From positions 18,782,994 to 18,846,993 of the forward strand of contig NC_082693.1 of assembly GCF_949987515.2 (NCBI RefSeq): a stretch of DNA of 64,000 nt, written 5' to 3'. Both the position numbers and the translations under genes were made by a program. The notes under the pieces are model-generated. The model was not told where the DNA came from, searched no databases, and was given only the letters and a program-made list of their open reading frames with translations. Position 1 is the stretch's first letter, and each line of letters begins with the position of its first letter. This stretch comes from Delphinus delphis. Its lineage: Eukaryota > Chordata > Mammalia > Artiodactyla > Delphinidae. Below are positions 36,621-48,845 of the stretch, in pieces.

Positions 36621-39600
36621 ATGATAATAAGAACCTACATATCTATAATTACCTCAAATGTAAATGGATTAAATGCTCCAACCAAAAGACATAGACTGGC
36701 TGAATGGACACAAAAACAAAACCTGTACCTATGCTGTCTACAAGAGACCCACTTTAGACCTAAGGACACATACAGACTGAAAGTGAGGGGTTGAAAAAAG
36801 ATATTCCATGCAAATGGAAATCAAAAGAAAGCTGGAGTAGCAATACTCATATCAGACAAAATAGACTTTAAAATAAAGACTATTACAAGAGACAAAGAAG
36901 GACACCACCTAATGATCAAGGGATCAATCCAAGAAAAAGATATAACAATTGTAAATATTTATGCACACAACATAGGAGCACCTCAATACATAAGGCAAAT
37001 GCTAACAGCTATAAAAGGAGAAATCATAAAAGGGGAAATCAACATTAATACAATAATAGTAGGGGACTTTAACACCCCACTTTCACCAATGGACAGATCA
37101 ACCGAAATGAAAATAAATAAGGAAACACAAGCTTTAAATGACACATTAAGCAAGATGGACCTAATTGATACTTATAGGACATTCCATCGAATAAAAACCA
37201 GAATACACTTTCTTCTCAAGTGCACATGGAACATTCTCTAGGATAGATCATATCTAAGGTCACAAATCAAGCCTTGGTAAATTAAGAAAATTGAGATCAT
37301 ATCAAGTATCTTTTCTGACCACCACACTATGAGACTAGATAACGATTACGGGAAAAAAAATTGTAAAAAATACAAACAAATGGAGGCTAAACTACTAAAT
37401 AACCAAGAGATCCCTGAAGAAATCAAAGAGTAAATCAAAAAAATACCTAGAAACAAATGACAATGAAAACAAGATGGCCCAAAACATAAGGGATGTAGCA
37501 AAAACTGTTCTAAGGGGGAAGTTTATAGCAATACAATCCTACCTCAAGAAACAAAAATATCTCAGATAAACAACCTGACCTTACACCTAAAGCAATTAGA
37601 GAAAGAAGAACAAAAACAACAATAACAAAAACCCAGTCAGCGTAAGGAAAGAAATCATAAAGATCAAATCAGAAATAAATGAAAAAGAAATGAAGAATAC
37701 AATAGCAAAGATCAATAAAACTAAAAGCTGGTTCTTTGAGAAGATGAACAAAAGTGATAAACCATTAGCCAGACTCATCAAGAAAAAAAGGGAGAAGACT
37801 CAAATCAATAGAAATGAAAAAGAAGTAACAACTGACACTGCAGAAATACAAAGGATCATGAGAGATTGCTAAAAGCAACTATATGCCAATAAAATGGACA
37901 ACCTGGAAGAAATGGACAAATTTTTAGAAAACCACAACCTTCCCAGACTGAACCAGGAAGAAATAGAAAATATAAACAGACCAATCATAAGCATTGACGT
38001 TGAAACTGTGATTAAAAACCTTCCAATAAAAAAAGCCCAGGATCAGGTGGCTTCACAGGCTAATTCTATCAAACATTTAGAGAAGAACTAACACTTATCC
38101 TTCTCAAACCAGTCCAAAATATACCAGAGGGAGGAACACACCCAAACTCATTCTACGAGGCCACCATCACCCTGATACCAAAACCAAAGATGTCACAAAG
38201 AAAGAAAACTACAGGCCAATATCACTGATGAACATGGATGCAAAAATCCTCAACAAAATACTAGCAAACAGAATCTAACAGCACCTTAAAAGAACATACA
38301 CCATGATCAAGTGGGATTTATCCCAGGAATGCAAGGATTCTTCAGTATACGCAAATCACTCAATGTGATACACCATATTAACAAATTGAAGACGAAAAAC
38401 CATATGATCATCTCAATAGATGCAGAAAATGCTTTTAACATAATTCAACACCCATTTATGTTAAAAACTCTCCAGAAAGTAGGCATAGAGCGAACTTACT
38501 CAACACAATAAAGGTCATATTTGACAAACGGACAGCCAACATCATTCTCAGTGGTGAAAAACTGAAACCATTTCCACTAAGATCAGGAACAAGACAAGAT
38601 TGCCCACTCTCACCACTATAACTCAACATAGTTTTGAAAGTTTTAGCCACAGCAATCAGAGAAGAAAAAGAAATCCAAATCGGAAAAGTAGAAGTAAAGC
38701 TCTCACTGTTTGCAGATGACATGACTCTATATATAGAGAACCCTAAAGATGATACCAGAAAACTACTAGAGCTAATCAATGAATTTGGTAAAGTAACAGG
38801 ATACAAAATAATGCACAGAAATCTCTTCCATTCCTATACACTAAAAATGAAAAATCTGAAAGAGAAACGAAGGAAACACTCCCATTTACCATGCAACAAA
38901 AAGAATAAAATACCTAGGAATAAACCTACCTACGGAGACAAAAGACCTGCATGCAGAAAATTATAAGACACTGCTGAAACAAATTAGAGATGATACAAAC
39001 AGATGGAGAGATATACCGTGTTCTTGTTTTGGAAGAATCAACATTGTGAAAATGACTATACTACCCAAAACAGTCTACAGATTAAATGCAATCCTTATCA
39101 ATCTTCTAATGGCATTTTTCACAGAACTAGAACAAAAAATTTCACACTTTATATGGAAATAAAAAAGATCCCGAACAGCCAAAGTAATCTTGAGAAAGAA
39201 TAACGGAGCTGGAGGAATCAGGCTCTCTGACTTCAGACTATACTACAAAGCTACAGTAATCAAGACAGTATGGTACTGGCACAAAAACAGAAATATAGAT
39301 GAATGGAACAGGATAGAAAGCCCAGAGATAAAACCACGTACATATGGCCATCTTATGGCCATCTTATGGATAAAGGAGGCAAGAATATACAATGGAGAAA
39401 AGACAGCCTCTTCAGTAAGTGGTGCTGGGAAAACTGGACACGTACATGTAAAAGAATGAAATTAGAGCATTCCCTACCACCATACACAAAAATAAATTCA
39501 AAATGGATTAAAGCCCTAAATGTAAGACCAGACACTATAAAACTCTTAGAGGAAAACATAGGCAGAACATTCTATGATATAAATCACAGCAAGCTACGTT

Positions 39601-40438
39601 TTGACCCACATCCTAGAGAAATGGAAATAAAAACAAAAATAAACAAATGGGACCTAATGAAACTTAAAAGCTTTTACACAGCAAAGGAAGCCATAAACAA
39701 GACGAAAAGACAACCCTCAGAATGGGAGAAAATATTTGCAAATGAAGCAACTGACAAAGGATTAATCTCCAAAATATACAAGCAGCTCATGCAGCTGAAT
39801 ATAAATAAAACAAACAACCTAATCCAAAAATGGGCAGAAGATCTAAATAGACATTTCTCCAAAGAAGATATACAGATTGCCAACAAACACATGAAAGGAT
39901 GCTCAACATCAGTAATTATCAGAGAAATGCAAATCAAAACTACAATGAGGTGTCACCTCACACTAGTCAGAATGGCCATCGTCAAAAATTCTAGAAATAA
40001 TAAATGCTGGAGAGAGTGTGGAGAAAAGGGAACCCTCCTGCACTGTTGGTGGAAATGTAAATTGATACAGCCACTATGGAGAACAGTATGGAGGTTCCTT
40101 AAAAAACTAAAAATAGAGCTACCGTACAACCCAGCAATCCCACTACTGGGCATATACCCTGAGAAAACCATAATTTAAAAAGAGTCATGTACCACAATGT
40201 TTATTTCAGCTGTATTTACAATAGCCAGGACATGGAAGCAACCTAAGTGTCCATCGACAGATGAATGGATAAAGAAGATGTGGCACATACGTACAGTGGA
40301 ATATTACTCAGCCATAAAAAGACACGAAATTGAGTTTTTTTGTAGTGAGGTGGATGGACCTAGAGTCTGTCTTACAGAGTGAAGTAAGTCAGAAAGAGAA
40401 AAACAAATACCATATGCCAGCACATACATATAGAATCT
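36621..40438 (+). pseudogene. L1 ORF2 (endonuclease and reverse transcriptase), broken
   Basis: ORF2p nicks target DNA and copies L1 RNA there. The start 'MIIRTYISIITSNVNGLNAP' at 36621 gives the endonuclease N-terminus, with 'CLQETHF' following. 'VGDFNTPL' lies within 36912-37241. The RT follows with '[16 protein letters not shown]' (about 38420; the usual AFD is changed to AFN) and an intact FADD box at 38709-38720. The C-terminal part (39303-40178, 291 codons open) keeps the Cys/His motif '[18 protein letters not shown]', then stops at 'GIYPEKTII'. The last codons run in a shifted frame (40197-40382). Many stops and shifts lie between these blocks, so it is dead. The 291-codon block is the longest open stretch in the window. 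Confidence 0.88.
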
Positions 40439-40800
40439 AAAAAAAAAAAAAAAAAATGTTCTGAAGAACCTAGGGGCAGAATAAAGAGAGGGGGAAGGGT
40501 AAGCTGGGACGAAGTGAGAGAGTGGCATGGACATATATACAGTGCCAAATATAAAGTAGACAGCTAGTGGGAAAGAGCTGCAGAGCACAGGGAGATCAGC
40601 TTGGTGCTTTGTGTCCACCTAGAGGGCTGAGATAGAGAGCATGGGAGGAAGATGCAAGGGGTAGGGGATATGGGGATATATGTATATGCATAGCTGATTC
40701 ACTTTGTTATACAGCAGATACTAACACAACAACGTAAAGCAATTATACTCCAATAAAGATGTTAAAAAAATAAGTAAAAGAAAAAAAGAGAAAATAAGTA
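40439..40800 (+). other. L1 3' UTR and A-rich tail
   Basis: Has an A run at 40440-40456, a G-rich stretch ('gagagggggaagggtaagc'), 'aacgtaaagcaattatactc' and 'caataaagatg', then an A-rich tail. The same order is seen at 19150-19493 and 45910-46402. Confidence 0.8.
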
Positions 40801-40903
40801 AGAAGACAAAGTACTCTGCTTAAAAATAGGCAAAATTTAGACAGACACCAGGGTAGATAGTGGAATAGGGGAACCCCAGAGTTAATGCAAGAAAACTGGT
40901 TAG

Positions 40904-41250
40904 GGGGCTTCCCTGGTGGTGCAGTGGTTAAGAATCCGCCTTCCAATGCAGGGGACACGGGTTCAAGCCCTTGTCCAGGAAGATCCCACATGCCGCAGAG
41001 CAACTAGGCCAGTGCAGCACAACTACTGAGCCTGCACTCTAGAGCCCACAAGCCACAACTACTGAAGCCCGCGTGCCTAGAGACTGTGCTGTGCAACAAG
41101 AGAAGCCACCACAATGAGAAGCCCGCCCACCACAACGAAAAGTAGCCCCCGGTCTCCGCAACTAGAGAAAGCCCACGCACAGGAACGAAGACCCAATGCA
41201 GCCAAAAATAAATAAATAAAATAAATCTATATATATATTAAAAAAAGGGG
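40904..41250 (+). mobile_element. CHR-type SINE, long (about 340 bp) form
   Basis: Head 'cttccctggtggtgcagtgg', 'gaagatcccacatgccgcag', then the longer body 'ccacaactactgaagcccgc', 'agaagccaccacaatgagaa', 'cgaagacccaatgcagccaa', ending in '(aaat)n'. It is flanked by an 11 bp target duplication with one mismatch: 'aaactggttag' (40893-40903) and 'aaactagttag' (41251-41261). It lies about 100 bp after the L1 tail. Confidence 0.9.
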
Positions 41251-41261
41251 AAACTAGTTAG

Positions 41262-42021
41262 CCTTCTTTCGGTGGTTTGGGTTGGAGATAAGTTCAGTTT
41301 GAAATAGAGGGATGGTGGTGAAGCAAAAGAGACATGGGACTCTAGATATACTTAGAAAATAAAATTCGTAGAACTTGGTGTGAATCAGAAATAAGGGTTG
41401 TGAGAGAGGGAGCAAAAATTATGCATCTTGCTTGCCAACGGGACAGAGAGTGGTACCTTTCACAGAAAGAAGAAGTATAGATCGGGAACCAGATTTAGTA
41501 GTTTTTGAGATGAGTGTGGAACAAGAGTGTCATGATGACTGGCCTAGAGTAGGCACTTCATAAATGGAAGCTAATGTAGAATGGGACAAAACTAATTAAT
41601 TCATATGGGATCTGTTCTGTAAACTTGATTTCAGTCACTGTTGTAAAGTTAAAAACTAGAAAAGCAAGCATCAGTGAAGCAGACCATTATGTGCCCAAAG
41701 ATGTATGCACAACTTTTGTTCAGATACTGTTGCTCTAGATCTAGTATTTAATTACCCGAATTAGAATATATCTATTTTGAGAATACTATAAGACTGAATT
41801 TCTTTCTCCTCTCATCTTTGCACACATAAAGGTTTCAGAATCTCAAAGATATATGTAGTAATTTGGCTGAAAAAAAAAGACAACATCTTTACTAAAGAAG
41901 TTAGTGAGTTGCTCAAAAAGGAAAGAGGCCAATCTTGCACTGAAGCAAAAAGGTGTAAAACAATATATATAGCATTTGATATTTCTGTACAAGGAGTTGT
42001 TTTAAAAACATTATTACAATA
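41262..42021. other. No gene seen
   Basis: No recognisable repeat or exon-like stretch. Confidence 0.5.
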
Positions 42022-42147
42022 GGACTTCCCTGGTGGTTCAGTGGTTAAGACGCTGTGCTTCCACAGCAGGGAGCACAGGATCGTCCCTGGACGGGGAACT
42101 AAAATCCCATATGCTGTGTGGTATGGCCAAAAAAAAAAAAAAAAAAG
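42022..42147 (+). mobile_element. Short tRNA-derived SINE (cetartiodactyl type)
   Basis: Reads 'ggacttccctggtggttcag', 'tggttaagacgctgtgcttc', 'gggagcacaggatcgtccct', 'ggggaactaaaatcccatat', 'gtgtggtatggccaaaaaa'. About 110 bp plus A tail. It has the same head as the CHR SINEs but a different, shorter body, so it is a separate subfamily. Confidence 0.85.
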
Positions 42148-44214
42148 AATCTGTGACCATAATAAAATTTGCTTGAAAAAAATTATAACAAGATGCATGG
42201 TAATACTACCTGGCTTACAAATGAATTTTGATACTGTCATGTTATTAGGTTACATATGAAAGAGATTTGTACACCTCAATAATAAAACCAGGCTTTGGAA
42301 AAGATGACTAAAGCACACTTATTTTTATTTTATGATTTGAAACCTGAATTAAGATATTTCACTACTTAAGACAAGATGAAATCATGGAAGACATCATAGC
42401 AAGAGATAAAACACTAGGGAGGCTATTAACAATTTTCCCTTTACACTTCCTACATGATTGTGGAAATGTGGGTTCTACTTCCCCATGAGGCTCTTATTGC
42501 TGGATTTGGTACAACAGCTGCTATATCAACAGAAAGAGTTAGGCATTACAGTGGGCCCTTCGCAGATCTTGCCTTAGAAAGTTAAATGTCGGTGTCAGAT
42601 TTGCTAAAGGCATACCTTAAGTTAGAGGAAAATTGTCTTGCTGTAGGAAGAGAAGGCATCCTACAACAAAAAAATGAATAATCCTACAAAACAGTAATTT
42701 TTATTCATGATGAAATGAGTGATCTGATTTGGTCAGGGAAAATCAACCATTAATGTAGTGTAATTGAAACGTTAGTAGGCAGAGATGGTGTGAAAAGACA
42801 TTTTATTAAAGGAATAGCATGAGCCCAAGCACAAAAATTGCCTAGACACGAGGTTCATGCAAGTGGGAGCAAAGAGAATAAAAAGAAGAAACCAACTGCC
42901 AAGATGTGAAGAAGGTAGGATCTAAATGCTTTGGCAATTTGTAACATGAGTAGAGGGAAATGACCACGGATGGTGATGCTATAGCATCCCCTCTGAAGCC
43001 ATAAAAACGAGAACATAGCAATGATGAATTAGTGCAGCCTAAGTTCAGAACCTTACTTATGTTGGAGCCTCAGAATTCAGTATATTGTCATGGCATGAGA
43101 ATTAGTTTCAGATTATGTGTAGGAGATGGTTTGTTGCCTAATATTGGATTTAGGTTTGACTGGTAAAATTTTGAATTACGTAAAAGGTGTTGATGTAGAG
43201 ATAAAATACTAGAATGCTGCTTTACTAGTAAGCCACAAAGGAATGTTAGAGTTTTTTGAGTCATAAAGACATAAACATCAGAATAATTATTAGCTTAAAG
43301 AAATGCAGCCAAGTTGAGTTGAGTCCAGATTCCAGAACAAATTGTAATATAAGATTCTGGAGTCAGGGACTCAGGTTCTTCTTGCATATGCTCTGGCTTA
43401 AGTCAATTTGGTCCATGGGGTAAAGCAAGGCAGAAAACTTTATTTTTATAACCTATTAAACTGTGAATAGGAGATTGCACTTAATATAGGGCTATATCCT
43501 TACCAGAAGCCACTTTATCAGGGTGGGAAAGATAATTCTACTGTTTTTCCAACAGCAAGGCAATTGAGAATCGAAAGGAAGGTTTTAGCCTGAACATTCT
43601 CATAAGTCCCTATGGATTTTGAAGTGACTAGTAGCGATGTTGCCCATAACTGTGGGCCTGTAGTCTTCTCATTCTAAGTTTGTTTACAACAAGCCTTTGC
43701 TTCAAATGTTTGAGTGAGAGTCATTTCTCACTGGGCCTGTTGTCACTGGGCCACTCCACATTCATGGCATGTGACCAAGTGATACAGATGTTTGGAGAAG
43801 TTTTAGGCTGAAGATATACTAAATTAGGAATTAAGATTCTAAGCATATAATAAGAAGGACTTTCTGGATATAAGAAGGAGTTTAAGGGATCTTGGTGGAT
43901 AATAAATATTTCCCACCCTGTGTGCCTTTACTAGAATTGGAGACTTCGAGGTGGAGGTTACCTGACTGAGATTTGTTTGCAGAAGAGAGACTTCACAGCT
44001 GTGTTAGGAAACCCTGAAGGCCCTATATGGACATTCTAAGGGGTCAGAAAAACCGTAACTTCCTAGTTATACACACAGTTAGTAAGTAACTCCAGGGCTG
44101 TGCTACCTAGCAAGAATGACTTGAGAGAGTTGATCCCTGCCCCTACGTCTTATTTTCTTCCTTTATAAACAAAGGAAGTGGAACAAGCCCCACTAGAATC
44201 TTAACTCTTAGCTT
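42148..44214. other. No gene seen
   Basis: AT-rich, no repeat I can name, no exon-like stretch. Some phrases near 42780-42900 hint at an old dispersed repeat. Confidence 0.45.
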
Positions 44215-44996
44215 CTCATATTCATAGTCTCATGATTTGCAAAAATGGTACAATTCTCCACCCCTACCTGTACCCATGCCATGTGCATTGTGACTTTGCA
44301 GCTCCTCCATCAAGGGGGTGAGTCTATTCTCCCGTCATTGAATGTGGATTGACCTTGTGACTTATCTTGGCCAATACACTAGAACAGAAGTAAAAACGGT
44401 GCCAATTCTGAGCATAGGCCTCAAAAGGCCTGTGCGCTTTTCCTTGTTTTCTTGGAATTCTGCCACCACTTTGTGAACATGCCTAGGCTAGCTTGATGGA
44501 TGATAAGAGACGTGGCCCAATCACCCCTGTCACTCCAGCTGGCAGCCAGCAAAACACCAGATGTACATGAGGCCATCATAGACCAACCAGCCCCCTAACT
44601 AACCTGCCAGCTGATGACAGGTGCATGAACAAGCCAAGCTGAGAACAGCTAGACCTGGCTCAGATCAGCAGAACCATCCCTCTAACCTATAGTATTGTGA
44701 GCAATAGTGCATGCTTTTTTTTTTTTTTTAAAGAGGGGTTGACAAACTATGGCCATGGGCCAGCTGCCAGTTTTTGTAAAGTTTTATTGGAGCACAGCCA
44801 TGCACATTTGTTTATGTATTGTCTATGGCTTCTTTCACGCTACAATGGCAGAGCTGAATAGTTTGGATGGAGACTGTCTGGTCCATAAAGACTAAAATAT
44901 TTATGACCTGGTCCTTTAAGAAAAAGTTGGATGATACCCTGTTTTAAGTCACTTAATTTGGGGGGTAACTTGTTACACAGTAATATCTAATTGGTA
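44215..44996 (+). mobile_element. MLT1-like LTR, split by a hAT-type element
   Basis: The left part (44215-44732) has 'ttggccaatacactagaaca', 'cctgtcactccagctggcag', 'tgaacaagccaagctgagaa', 'cctatagtattgtgagcaat'. The right part (44942-44996) is the MLT1-type end 'ttttaagtcacttaatttgg' to 'gttacacagtaatatctaat'. The break falls in the T-rich run just before 'ttttaagtcac', and the inserted element explains the gap. The start is uncertain. Confidence 0.7.
44733..44941 (-). mobile_element. Non-autonomous hAT-type (MER-class) DNA element
   Basis: On the minus strand it starts 'cagggtatcatccaac', runs through 'aaatattttagtctttatgg', 'tgccattgtagcgtgaaaga', 'ccatagacaatacataaac', and ends 'catagtttgtcaacccctc'. 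The ends form inverted repeats of the CAGGGG...CCCCTG kind. The flanks 'tttttaaa' and 'ttttaagt' are a plausible decayed 8 bp duplication, which is the hAT size. Exact subfamily not assigned. Confidence 0.7.
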
Positions 44997-45064
44997 TGCT
45001 ATCACATTAAGAAATTGATCAATCATTTTGGTTATTTAATCTTGTTAAATAAGCTGTTTAAAAA

Positions 45065-45320
45065 AACTTAATGGCTTAAACAACAACCAATTTATTATCT
45101 TTCACAATTCTTTGGGTTGACTAGGCTCTGCTGGGCTGTTCTTCTGACCCACAGGATGTTGCATGTTGATGTTTAGGAATAAGACTGGACTGAAATTTCT
45201 GAGCTGACTCTTTCAAGTGCCTGGCAGTTGATGGTGGCTTTCACCTGGGAAATCAGCAGGTACTGGTGGTTGGGGCACTTACTTGTGGGACAGGCACATG
45301 GCCTGATGTCTGGGCTATGA
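45065..45320. repeat. Old interspersed repeat, family not assigned
   Basis: Contains 'atggcttaaacaacaaccaa', 'gactaggctctgctgggctg' and 'ttcttctgacccac'. It appears to be the neighbouring part of the family seen at 21530-21885. Confidence 0.45.
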
Positions 45321-45435
45321 GATGAAGCATCTTAAAGGTGAGAGTTTGAGAAACACAAGCCAAAGCTACAAGACTTCTTAAGACAGCATTAGACACTAAT
45401 CTGTGTCATATTCTAATCATCAAAAGTGAGTCACA

Positions 45436-45905
45436 TCTCCAAAGAAGATATACAGACTGCCAACAAACACATGAAAGAATGCTCAACATCATTAATCATT
45501 AGAGAAATGGAAATCAAAACTACAATGAGATATCATCTCACACCAGTCAGAATGGCCATCATCAAAAAATCTAGAAACAATAAATGCTGGAGAGAGTGTG
45601 GAGAAAAGGGAACACTCTTGCACTGCTGGTGGGAATGTGAATTGGTACAGCCACTATGGAGAACAGTATGCAGGTTCCTTAAAAAACTAAAAATAGAACT
45701 ACCATATGACCCAGCAATCCCACTACTGGGCATATACCCTGAGAAAACCATAATTCAAAAAGAGTCATGTACCAAAATGTTCATTGAAGCTCTGTTTACA
45801 GTAGCCAGGAGATGGAAACAACCTAAGTGTCCATCATCAGATGAATGGATAAAGAAGATGGCACATATATACAATGGAATATTACTCAGTCATAAAAAGA
45901 AATGA
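45436..45905 (+). pseudogene. L1 ORF2 C-terminal fragment, open but truncated
   Basis: About 156 codons remain open: '[20 protein letters not shown]', the Cys/His knuckle '[18 protein letters not shown]', '[19 protein letters not shown]', '[14 protein letters not shown]' and '[18 protein letters not shown]'. The endonuclease and RT are absent, because the 5' end is cut at the insertion point. The frame closes at 45905, before the normal ORF2 end. Confidence 0.85.
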
Positions 45906-46402
45906 AATTGAGCTATTTTTAATGAGGTGCTTGGACCTAGAGTCTGTCATACAGAGTGAAGTAAATCAGAAAGAGAAAGACAAATACCGTATGCTAACAC
46001 ATATATATGGAATTTAAGAAAAAAAAATGTCATGAAGAACCTAGGGGTAAGACAGGAATAAAGAAAGACACAGACCTACTAGAGAATGGATTTGAGGATA
46101 TGGGGAGGGGGAAGGGGAAGCTGGGACGAAGTGAGAGAGTGGAATGGACATATATACACTACCAAACGTAAAATAGATAGCTAGTGGGAAGCAGCCGCAT
46201 AGCACAGGGAGATCAGCTTGGTGCTTTGTGACCACCTAGAGGGGTGGGATAGGGAGGGTGGGAGGGAGGGAGACGCAAGAGGGAAGAGATATGGGAACAT
46301 ATGTATATGTTTAACTGATTCACTTTGTTATAAAGCAGAAACTAACACACCATTGTAAAGCAATTATACTCCAATAAAGATGTAAAAAAAAAGAAAAAGA
46401 AG
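45436..46402 (+). mobile_element. 5'-truncated L1 insertion
   Basis: Flanked by an exact 12 bp target duplication 'aagtgagtcaca' (45424-45435 and 46403-46414). It starts inside ORF2 at 'tctccaaagaagatataca' and runs to the 3' UTR signal 'ccaataaagatg' and an A-rich tail. Close in sequence to the 3' end of the L1 at 35153-40800. Confidence 0.92.
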
Positions 46403-46634
46403 AAGTGAGTCACAGAGGCTGCCCAGGTTCAAGAGGAGGGACTACACAAAGGAGTAAATATTGGTTTGGGATGGGGGCAGAAACTGTGGAACACTAGCCA
46501 TCTCAACTATAATGTGTGGCCTTTTCCCTCCCCCTCCCTTCCTTCCTCTCCTGCGGCATCTTTCTTTTTGCCTCTATTTTATGGCATAGGAATTGCTCAA
46601 CTCACCAGCATGCTTGATGTACATAAATACCTAT

Positions 46635-46638
<4 letters not shown>

Positions 46639-46690
<52 letters not shown>
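46639..46690 (+). repeat. (GT)26 microsatellite
   Basis: 52 bp of uninterrupted GT. Open stretches of alternating Cys/Val or Thr/His across it are artefacts. Confidence 0.97.
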
Positions 46691-46692
<2 letters not shown>

Positions 46693-47337
46693 TTAGGAAC
46701 TTAGAGTTCTTGGATTGGAATCTCAGTCTGGCTTCGCTGGAGAGCAGAGTGATGTTTATACATGGATCTTTTACCTTTGGAAAGGGCCACTTCACGTCTG
46801 CTTCAATTAAAATGTTTAATGAGTCTTTAACCTTAGTAGTTTTAAAGCTCTTAATCACATAATATCATTTTATCCATCTTTGGCAAGTTGGTAATTTAGA
46901 TTGGAAGGTAACCAAAAGTATGTGAAATAACGTAACAATTTCTCACGACACTTCACTCTCCCTTGGCAGCCATCGCCTCCCATTCACCAGTGGGCTCAGC
47001 ATGACCTGCTAGACACAAAGTTTACAAGAAGTCAGAGTGCAGGTTATCTAAGTGCTACAATACTGCTCATTTTGGGGAATCTTCTCTGAGTGATCATCTA
47101 AAATTCCAGTGCTATGTGCTTTGAGGTCTTGGTTCATTTTGTCTCAACTGGCAGGTCAATTGCTTTGAACCACAAAATCCAAGGCATCTGTTTTATACTC
47201 CTGATTTTTAGAACATTGACTTGCTCTCTAGCAGCCCTGAGATCTTTACTTTAACTTTCAAAGTGGCTATCTCCAGTCCATATCACCTTCTTTCTCTTTC
47301 AAATTCCATGGCAACCGTGCCTATCTGGACACCCCCA

Positions 47338-47399
47338 ACACAGACAGAGACACAGACTGAGACACACACACGCAGAGAGACACATACACACACAGACGT
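47338..47399 (+). repeat. Impure (CA/GA)n simple repeat
   Basis: Mixed 'acacagacagagacacag' and 'cacacacacgcagagaga' units. Confidence 0.85.
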
Positions 47400-48278
47400 G
47401 TATAGTAAAAACAAGGCTGGAAGACAAAAATTGTTTCTCTTCATTTTATGCTGTAAGTTAAATTGGGTGGGTTTGAAATGAGGCACAAACTCCTTTTTCT
47501 GCTCACTCCTTCCCTATGGATTTAGAGAAAAAGTTATACTAACTCCTCTTCCCAAACATTCTCTTTTTCCTACTCATGACATGCACAGGTTAAAAAAAAA
47601 ATCCTGCACTTAATTCTGCTTTCTCTATAAATATTTCCAAAATTCATGACTTTCTTACATGATTATGTTGAATATTTCCACCTACTCACCATTCCCTTTC
47701 ACCATAATCTCTTCCAATTTGTTCTTTTGTGACTTTGCTTTCTCTTAGGTTACTGTGTTCCCTTGAAGCAAATCTAGTGACCCATGCTAGCATCTGGCCC
47801 ATTCAAATGCTCTTGCTTCTTTACTCCCAGCCATTCAGCTGTTTCTTATTCTGTCTGTTCAGTCATGTGTGTCCTCCCTCTTACCCATTCCTCTTCCCCC
47901 TGTTATCCTACACAATGATCAGATAGTGGCAGGTAAGTAATCACACCTACCCCATCTAGAGCATGTATTATAGGAGTATGGCAGGACATGTGAAAGAGGT
48001 AACCCCTCACCTATGGTTTTCTGAATAAACACAGAAGACAAAGACTAGAATCGTGTTCCAGAGGAATAGATTCTATGCCAAATAACAAAGCCAAGAGAAA
48101 TTTTAAAGCCTAGTGTTTGATGCAATAGGACTAGATTCAATAAGAGAAGAGCATTAAAAAATAAGAAAGCATGACAACAGAGAGTGAGAGACAAGACAAA
48201 CAAAATGTGTCCTGCAGCAGTTGCATTAATAAAGTATGGACCATCGTGCCAGCTTTTTCATTGGGTCATGATGGGTTT

Positions 48279-48845
48279 GTAGGGGAGCAAAGTTTGTCAC
48301 CCCAAAATGTGTCTCTTTGACAAGAGGATTAATTTGGGATGAATATGTTTAAGAAATAGCAGAAAGTTTTCTTGTTACCACACCCCCATCCCTTAACTGA
48401 CTAAAAGAATTTAGATAAAGGGCCTGTTCCAAGAATAGAGCTATCACTAGAAATATATGCAAAGAATGTGGACTTTGCAGATATGTGGCCAGGGAAACTC
48501 AGTAGGGCCTAGAGGTCAGAGTCCGCTCTGTGTCCCATTGTCTCTGCATGGCCCAGCAAACATGTGATTACCAAACATTTGCTTTTTAATCTCTGTGTGA
48601 ATTGCCTTCCTTTAAAGTCCCAAACCACTATTCCCAACATCCCTTCACCTTTAGCTGAAGATGATATTTAAGATGAGAGTTTCAATCATTTTGGTGAATT
48701 ACTCAGTTTTCCTAGTAGGTGTCTCCCATGTATACATGTTATTAAACTTTCAAATTTCTCCTGTTAATTTTTCTCTTGTTAATTTGAGTCTTAGATTTCC
48801 AGAGCTACTTAGAAGGGTAGAGAAAATTTTCTTTCTCCATGACAG
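48279..48845 (+). repeat. Solo ERV LTR, related to the LTRs at 2.8-7.4 kb
   Basis: Starts 'tgtaggggagcaaag' then 'caccccaaaatgtgtctctt', and ends 'ctcctgttaatttttctctt', 'agaagggtagagaaaatttt', 'ctccatgaca'. The start (CCCAAAATRTG) and end (gttaat..tctcttgttaattt..agaagggtag) match the minus-strand reading of 6935-7434. It is in plus orientation with no internal sequence, so it is solo. The middle is more diverged. Confidence 0.6.

Larger units (their letters stand above)
35153..40800 (+). mobile_element. Nearly full-length L1, inactivated
   Basis: About 5.6 kb in the order 5' UTR (35153-35670), ORF1 (35671-about 36560), ORF2 (36621-about 40438) and 3' UTR, with polyadenylation signal 'aataaag' (40752) and an A-rich tail. 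Both ORFs are broken by stops and shifts. The layout and 3' UTR match the younger L1s of this lineage. The 5' end begins in or beside the tail of a truncated SINE. The A-rich flanks hide any target duplication. Confidence 0.85.
46415..48278. other. No gene seen; two simple repeats
   Basis: Holds the microsatellites at 46639 and 47338. The T/C-rich stretch around 46520-46570 is noted. Nothing else identified. Confidence 0.5.

Noticed and set aside
39674..40171. Two minus-strand open frames (87 and 72 codons), and a similar one at 45533-45751
   Set aside because: They are the complement of the L1 ORF2 C-terminal region, repeated wherever that L1 segment occurs.
46593..46862. Open frames running through alternating Cys/Val (plus) or Thr/His (minus)
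   Set aside because: They are translations of the GT microsatellite.
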